Assembly: GCF_021513175.1 (NCBI RefSeq)
Contig: NZ_CP090953.1
Location: 3,096,501 to 3,160,500 of the forward strand
Direction of reading: 5' to 3'
Length of the DNA: 64,000 nucleotides
From: Sphingomonas sp. S2-65
Lineage (GTDB): Bacteria > Pseudomonadota > Alphaproteobacteria > Sphingomonadales > Sphingomonadaceae
Part shown: piece by piece, positions 59,655-64,000 of the stretch
Position numbering within the stretch: the first letter of the stretch is position 1
Layout: each line of letters begins with the position of its first letter
Notes under the pieces: generated by a model
Told to the model about the DNA's origin: nothing
Seen by the model: the letters and a program-made list of their open reading frames with translations, nothing else
The model's database searches: none
Position numbers and translations under genes: made by a program

Positions 59655-61334
59655 TTGCCGCTTTATGCGCTCATGGCGACACATGCGGCATCGGCAGGCG
59701 ACCAGCAGGAATGGCAGCCCGCCCCGCACGAACGCTCGCCGATCCCGGGCTCGCCCCCAACGCCGTGGCATCCTCCCGCGCGGCGCATCGCTTATGCCGC
59801 GGTCGCCACGCTGGTGCTGATGGCAGGCTCGCTCGGCAACGCGATCGTCGCGGCCAATCTCACCACGCTCCAGGGCTCGCTCGGCCTATACCAGGCCGAA
59901 ATCCAGTGGCTGCCGACCGTCTATGTGATGACCAATGTCTCGGCGAACCTGGTGCTGATAAAGTTCCGCCAGCAGTTCGGCATCCGCCTGTTCACGCAAA
60001 TATTTCTGATCCTGTTCGTGCTCACCACCGCGGCGCACCTCGTCACTCATAATTTTGCCACCGCCATCGCCGTGCGCGCGATCAGCGGCGTCGCGGCCGC
60101 CGCGTGCAGCACCGTCGGCTTCCTCTACATGGTCCAGGTCCCGACCCCGGCCCACCGGCTCAAGGGCATCGTCGCCGCGATCGCGCTGCCGCAGACCGCG
60201 ATTCCGCTCGCGCGGCTGTTCCCCAGCGAAGCGTTCGAGCCCGATCGCTGGCAGACCATGTACCTGTTCGAACTCGGCCTGGCGCTTGCCTGCCTTGCCG
60301 CAGTGCGCCTGCTGGCGCTGCCGCCGGTGCAGCGGATCAAGGCCTTCGAAAAGATGGACTTCGTCACCTTTCCCTTTTTCGCCGGCGGCATGGCGCTGCT
60401 GGTCGCGGTGCTGGGCATGGGGCGCACGCTCTGGTGGTTCGAGGCGCCGTGGATAGCGCCGGCGTTGATCGGCGCGGGCATCCTGCTGCCGATCGCCTTC
60501 TTCATCGAGCATAACCGCCGCAATCCGCTGCTCAACACCCGCTGGCTGGCGAGCCGCGACATCCTCCGCTTCGCGCTGGTCTCGGTGCTGGTGCGCGTGG
60601 TGCTGTCCGAACAGAGCATCGGCGCCTCGGGGCTGCTTGCGGTGGTCGGGATGGGCGCCGACCAGATCCGCACTCTTTATCTGGTCGTGCTGCTCGCCAC
60701 GTTGGCCGGCGCGATCGTCAGTGCGCTTCTCATGGACCCGCTGTTCCTCGGCCGGCCGATCATGGTTGCGCTGGCACTGATCTGCATCGGCGCGCTGCTC
60801 GACTCGCATTCCACCAATTTGACGCGCCCGCACGACATGTACCTCAGCCAGGCGCTGCTTGGCTTCGCCACCGCGATCTTCATCGGCCCGGCGATGATGA
60901 TCGGCCTTACCCGCGCACTGGCGCGGGGCCCCACGCACTTCGTCAGCTTCTTCGCGCTGTTCAGCATCACCCAGAGCGTCGGCAGCCTGTTCGGCTCGGC
61001 GATGCTCGGGACCTTCCAGGTGCTGCGCGAGCGCGTCCACAGCGCCGATATTGCCGCCAACCTGATCGCCGCCGACCCCCAGATCGCCCAGCGGGTGCAG
61101 CAGAATGCCGCCGCCTATGCGCGCATCCTCGTCGATCCCGCGCTGCGCCAGGCGGAGGGCGCGGCAATATTGGCGCAACAAGCAAGTCGTGAAGCGAACA
61201 TTCTGGCTTATAACGATGTTTTTCTGTTGATCGCGGTGATCGCGGCGGGAACCCTTATCTGGGCCTCGGTCCCTATCATGCGTATCCGGCGAGAGAATCT
61301 CGCTCGGGCCGCGGCACAGGCAGGAGCGAAGTGA
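59655..61334 (+). CDS. MFS multidrug efflux transporter, DHA2/EmrB-like
   Basis: This 559-residue inner-membrane proton-driven exporter, with about 14 hydrophobic helices, resembles the EmrB group. The cytoplasmic tail of roughly 45 residues is Pro-rich. Helix 1 reads YAAVATLVLMAGSLGNAIVA, and the adjacent loop carries TLQGSLGLYQAEIQWLPTVY (antiporter-family motif region). The next genes are an EmrA-type adaptor (one-base gap) and a NodT-type channel, forming a tripartite pump. The ATG at 59655 could be replaced by the one six codons later. No regulator is next to it. Confidence 0.88.
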   Translation: MPLYALMATHAASAGDQQEWQPAPHERSPIPGSPPTPWHPPARRIAYAAVATLVLMAGSLGNAIVAANLTTLQGSLGLYQAEIQWLPTVYVMTNVSANLVLIKFRQQFGIRLFTQIFLILFVLTTAAHLVTHNFATAIAVRAISGVAAAACSTVGFLYMVQVPTPAHRLKGIVAAIALPQTAIPLARLFPSEAFEPDRWQTMYLFELGLALACLAAVRLLALPPVQRIKAFEKMDFVTFPFFAGGMALLVAVLGMGRTLWWFEAPWIAPALIGAGILLPIAFFIEHNRRNPLLNTRWLASRDILRFALVSVLVRVVLSEQSIGASGLLAVVGMGADQIRTLYLVVLLATLAGAIVSALLMDPLFLGRPIMVALALICIGALLDSHSTNLTRPHDMYLSQALLGFATAIFIGPAMMIGLTRALARGPTHFVSFFALFSITQSVGSLFGSAMLGTFQVLRERVHSADIAANLIAADPQIAQRVQQNAAAYARILVDPALRQAEGAAILAQQASREANILAYNDVFLLIAVIAAGTLIWASVPIMRIRRENLARAAAQAGAK

Positions 61335-62477
61335 ATGGCTGACCGGGCGTCTCCGTCCACCCAGGCGGAAACCGATCAGGCGACCGCCGCCGCGACCGAA
61401 GGCGGGGATCCGCCCCCGGCACCCGCGGCGCGCCGCTGGAACCCGCCCCGTCCGACTGTCGGTTCGCTGATCATCGCCGGGGTGATCCTGGTCGCGGCAT
61501 TGATCGCAATCCTCATGGCGTGGCGGGTGGGGCCCTTCACCACCGACGAGCAATCCACCGAGAACGCCTATGTCCGCGGCCAAGTGACGATCATCAGTCC
61601 TCAGGTCAGCGGCTATGTCACGCAAGTGCCGGTTCAGGATTTCGCGAGCGTGCGAGCAGGGGCCGTGCTCGCCCGGATCGACGACCGCATCTACCGCCAG
61701 CGCGTCGATCAGGCGCTCGCCACGCTCGCCAACCAGCGTGCACAGCTCGCCAACTCGACTCAAGCCGCGGCCTCGCGTGCGGCCAGCGTCGGCTCGCAGC
61801 AGGCGGCGGTGGAGAATGCCCGCGCCCAGCTGATGCGCGCGCAGGCCGACATGGCGCGCGTCAACGATCTCGTGCGGGACGGCTCGGTATCGCTGCGCGA
61901 GCGCGATCAGACGCTGGCCTCGCTGCGCCAGGCGCAGGCCGCGGTCAATCAGGCGAATGCCGCCCGCACCATCGCCCAGCAGGAAGTGCGCACCGTTCAG
62001 GTCGGCCGCGGCGGGCTGGAGGCGGGGGTGCAGGGCGCCCAGGCCGCGCTGCGCCTGGCGCAGATCGATCTCGCCAACACCGTGATCCGCGCGCCCGTCG
62101 ACGGCCAGCTCGGCGAGATCGGCGTGCGCCAGGGCCAATATGTCACTGCCGGCACCCAGCTGATGGCGGTGGTCCCGCGGATGCTCTGGGTCACCGCGAA
62201 CTTCAAGGAAGGCCAGACCGGCAAGATGCGCCCTGGTCAGCGCGCCAGCTTCACGGTCGATGCGTTGGACGGCGCCCGCCTGACCGGCCGGGTCGAACAG
62301 CTCGCGCCTGCTGCCGGCTCGGAGTTCGCTGTCATCCGCCCGGACAACGCCACCGGCAACTTCGTCAAGATCCCGCAGCGCATCGCGCTGCGTATCCGCA
62401 TCGATCCCAACCAGCCGCTCGCGCAGCGGCTGCGCCCGGGCATGTCGGTGCGCGCCCGCGTGGAGGGGCTGCGTTGA
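61335..62477 (+). CDS. HlyD/EmrA-family membrane fusion protein
   Basis: This 380-residue periplasmic adaptor joins the MFS pump to the outer-membrane channel. A hydrophilic N-terminus is followed by a membrane helix (SLIIAGVILVAALIAILMA, about residues 45-63). The lipoyl half-motif is VTIISPQVSGYVTQVPVQDF, then a long helical hairpin rich in Gln/Ala (about 115-215), the second lipoyl part NTVIRAPVDGQLGEIGVRQG, and a beta-barrel with LWVTANFKEGQTGKM. It starts immediately after the pump gene's stop. Confidence 0.93.
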   Translation: MADRASPSTQAETDQATAAATEGGDPPPAPAARRWNPPRPTVGSLIIAGVILVAALIAILMAWRVGPFTTDEQSTENAYVRGQVTIISPQVSGYVTQVPVQDFASVRAGAVLARIDDRIYRQRVDQALATLANQRAQLANSTQAAASRAASVGSQQAAVENARAQLMRAQADMARVNDLVRDGSVSLRERDQTLASLRQAQAAVNQANAARTIAQQEVRTVQVGRGGLEAGVQGAQAALRLAQIDLANTVIRAPVDGQLGEIGVRQGQYVTAGTQLMAVVPRMLWVTANFKEGQTGKMRPGQRASFTVDALDGARLTGRVEQLAPAAGSEFAVIRPDNATGNFVKIPQRIALRIRIDPNQPLAQRLRPGMSVRARVEGLR

Positions 62478-63832
62478 AGCGCGCGCTGACGCTGGCGCTG
62501 CTGCTGGCGAGCTGCGCCGGTCCGGGCCCGCGCACGCCGCCGCCGGCCGGTCCGCAGGTGCCGCCAACCTGGCGCGATGCGGCGTCGGCTGCCGGTGTCA
62601 CAGTCCGGCCCGAATGGTGGAACGCGTTCGGCGATCCGGTGCTGGGCGATCTCGTCCGTCAGGCTCTCGCCAACAATCCCGATATCGCACTTGCCGCTGT
62701 CCGGATCGAGGAAGCGAGGGCGCAGGAACGGCTCGCCCGCGCGGCGCTTTCGCCCGACATCGGCGCCGGGGCCTCCGCGGCACGCGCGCGCTCGGTGGGC
62801 GCACTTGGTACGCCGATCGAACAGACTCAAGCCTCGCCGTCGCTCAGCGTGGCTTATGAACTCGACTTGTTCGGCCGCAACCGACCTGCGCGGGAGGCTG
62901 CGCGGCTCGGCACCGTCGCCGCCCAAGCCGCCCGCGACGCGGCTGCGCTGACCATCGCGTCGGCTACCGCGTCGAACTACCTCACCCTGCGTGCGCTCGA
63001 CGCGCGGCTTCAGGTTGCCCGCGACACCCTTGCGGCGCGCGGCGAAGCGCTTCGCGTCGCCCGCCGCCGCGCCGAAACCGGCTATACCTCGCGGCTCGAA
63101 CTCAATCAGGCCGAGGCCGAGTACCGGGCAACCGCACTGGTCGTGCCACAGACCGAATTGGCCATTCGCCGCTCCGAAAACGCGCTCAGCGTCCTGCTCG
63201 GCATCGCTCCCACTTCCATCCCGCGCGGCCGCGCCTTTTCCGATTTCGTCCTGCCCTCGGTTCCCGGCGGCTTGCCCTCCGATCTGCTCCGCCGCCGGCC
63301 CGACATCTTCGCCGCGGAAGCCCGCATCGCCGCCAGCGACGCTCGCCTCGAATCGGCGCGCGCGCAGTTTCTGCCGCGCATCAGCCTCACCGGCACTGCC
63401 GGTCTGGCATTGTCTTCGGTACTCGCTGATCCGATCACGCTGTTCTCGCTGGGCGGCAGCATCCTCGCGCCGATCTTCGACAGCGGCCGTCTGCGCGCCG
63501 GCGTGGAAACAGCCGCGTCGCAGCGTGACCAGGCCGTGCTTCAGTATCGCACCAACGTCCTCACCGCGTTCCGCGAGGTGGAGGACGGTGTCGCCGCCGT
63601 CGACCGCCAGGCGCGCGTCGAGGCCGAAGTGCGCGCCCAACGTGCCGCGCTGGCGGAGGCGCTGGTCCATGCCAGCAGCCGCTACCGGGCCGGTTATGCG
63701 TCCTATATCGAGCAGTTGGACGCGCAACGCGGGCTGTTGGCGGCGGATCTGACGTTGATCCAGGCACGCCTGGACCGCCTTACCGCCCTCGTGGATCTCT
63801 ACCGGGCCTTTGGCGGCGGCTGGGCCGGCTGA
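62474..63832 (+). CDS. NodT-family outer-membrane efflux lipoprotein
   Basis: This 452-residue TolC-like channel protein starts at a TTG overlapping the adaptor stop (TTGA). The frame has no ATG nearby and homology starts here. The N-terminus is a lipoprotein signal ending in LLASC. Two TolC repeats follow: WWNAFGDPVLGDLVRQALANNPD, SYELDLFGRN-like VAYELDLFGRNRPAREAA, SVLLGIAPTSIP, and then FREVEDGVAAVDRQARVEA. Together with the MFS and EmrA-like genes it completes the tripartite pump. A frame that opens earlier in the adaptor gene is a shadow. Confidence 0.92.
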   Translation: MKRALTLALLLASCAGPGPRTPPPAGPQVPPTWRDAASAAGVTVRPEWWNAFGDPVLGDLVRQALANNPDIALAAVRIEEARAQERLARAALSPDIGAGASAARARSVGALGTPIEQTQASPSLSVAYELDLFGRNRPAREAARLGTVAAQAARDAAALTIASATASNYLTLRALDARLQVARDTLAARGEALRVARRRAETGYTSRLELNQAEAEYRATALVVPQTELAIRRSENALSVLLGIAPTSIPRGRAFSDFVLPSVPGGLPSDLLRRRPDIFAAEARIAASDARLESARAQFLPRISLTGTAGLALSSVLADPITLFSLGGSILAPIFDSGRLRAGVETAASQRDQAVLQYRTNVLTAFREVEDGVAAVDRQARVEAEVRAQRAALAEALVHASSRYRAGYASYIEQLDAQRGLLAADLTLIQARLDRLTALVDLYRAFGGGWAG

Positions 63833-63938
63833 GTCCTTGTAATGGCCTGGTCATCGCCGCTCCCAGCATCGGGATCCGCACCGACAAGATCGTTGCCAAA
63901 CCGGATTGTCCCTATAGTCTGAAGGCTTTGGGGGAAGC

Positions 63939-64000
63939 ATGCGGCGCACGACTTGTTTGGCACTGGCCACGGCCCTGACGCTCGCCGCCCCTGCCGCCGC
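63939..64000 (+). CDS. Exported protein, N-terminal part only
   Basis: The last 62 bases open with GGGGGAAG and ATG at 63939, encoding MRRTTCLALATALTLAAPAA, a clear Sec signal peptide. The gene continues past the window, so the mature protein is not seen. It is about 106 bases after the NodT gene and may be a separate transcription unit. Confidence 0.6.
   Translation, partial: MRRTTCLALATALTLAAPAA

Noticed and set aside
59886..62567. An 893-codon minus-strand frame
   Set aside because: It is entirely antisense to the EmrB-EmrA-NodT genes, whose products match known families; composition is Arg/His/Gly-rich shadow coding.

Overview
The window is GC-rich, gene-dense chromosomal DNA of an alphaproteobacterium, most likely Sphingomonas or a close relative (Sphingomonadaceae). 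Signs of this are a C4-pathway 5-aminolevulinate synthase (hemA), the division-site ATPase MipZ, a PgmG-type phosphohexomutase, the rpiB-glyA-nrdR-trmJ operon, several short proteins of a kind I associate with sphingomonads, and hairpin repeat families scattered between genes. No phage, insertion sequence, CRISPR array, rRNA or plasmid replication gene is visible. Two tRNA genes are present, Lys(TTT) and Thr(GGT).

Layout. 0-8.1 kb: the end of a phytase, then a sulfur-scavenging island. A rightward operon (ATP-grasp ligase, SfnG-like flavin monooxygenase, metNIQ-type importer) converges on a leftward set (gamma-glutamyl hydrolase-like amidotransferase, serine acetyltransferase, DAACS symporter). 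8.3-11.4 kb: nitronate monooxygenase, a small HNH protein, and an NmrA/DUF1857 pair. 11.4-15.8 kb: tRNA-Lys overlapping folK, the agmatine-to-putrescine genes aguA-aguB, a repeat cluster, and a secreted M28 peptidase. 15.8-17.2 kb: a sparse patch with two short genes. 17.3-21.9 kb: a NIPSNAP protein, rpsD, a chorismate mutase, and rpiB-glyA-nrdR-trmJ.

21.9-31.6 kb: a small lipoprotein, the betaine-lipid operon btaA-btaB, hemA with DUF695, murI, plsY-dprA, a DUF4403 protein and an esterase. 31.8-39.8 kb: topA, a Sel1-like protein, panC, mipZ plus a J-domain protein, pgmG, a DnaQ-fold exonuclease and a DUF1440 protein. 39.9-44.3 kb: a TraB/GumN protein, then a glutathione-dependent formaldehyde-detoxification operon (class III alcohol dehydrogenase, cupin, S-formylglutathione hydrolase, ferredoxin reductase). 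44.5-52.5 kb: a periplasmic protein of unknown function, tRNA-Thr, two tiny overlapping genes, three peptidases (PepP, a secreted trypsin-like protease, oligopeptidase B), a zinc-ribbon protein, a nuclease and a DUF4893 lipoprotein. 52.7-54.9 kb: an outer-membrane beta-barrel, a GIY-YIG gene broken by an amber codon, and a field of hairpin repeats. 54.9-59.3 kb: class I ribonucleotide reductase nrdB and nrdA, with three small membrane proteins placed upstream of nrdB and a candidate NrdR box upstream of nrdA; nrdR itself lies at 20 kb. 59.6-63.8 kb: an EmrB-EmrA-NodT tripartite efflux system, followed by the start of an exported protein cut by the window edge.

The most unusual combination is the 0.5-8.1 kb sulfur island. 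A RimK-like ligase, a sulfur-type flavin monooxygenase, a methionine-type importer and a gamma-glutamyl amidase lie together. This suggests, as inference only, a desulfurisation route using gamma-glutamyl-protected intermediates. Also of note are a folK stop codon embedded in a tRNA gene and non-paired anticodon-stem positions in both tRNAs.
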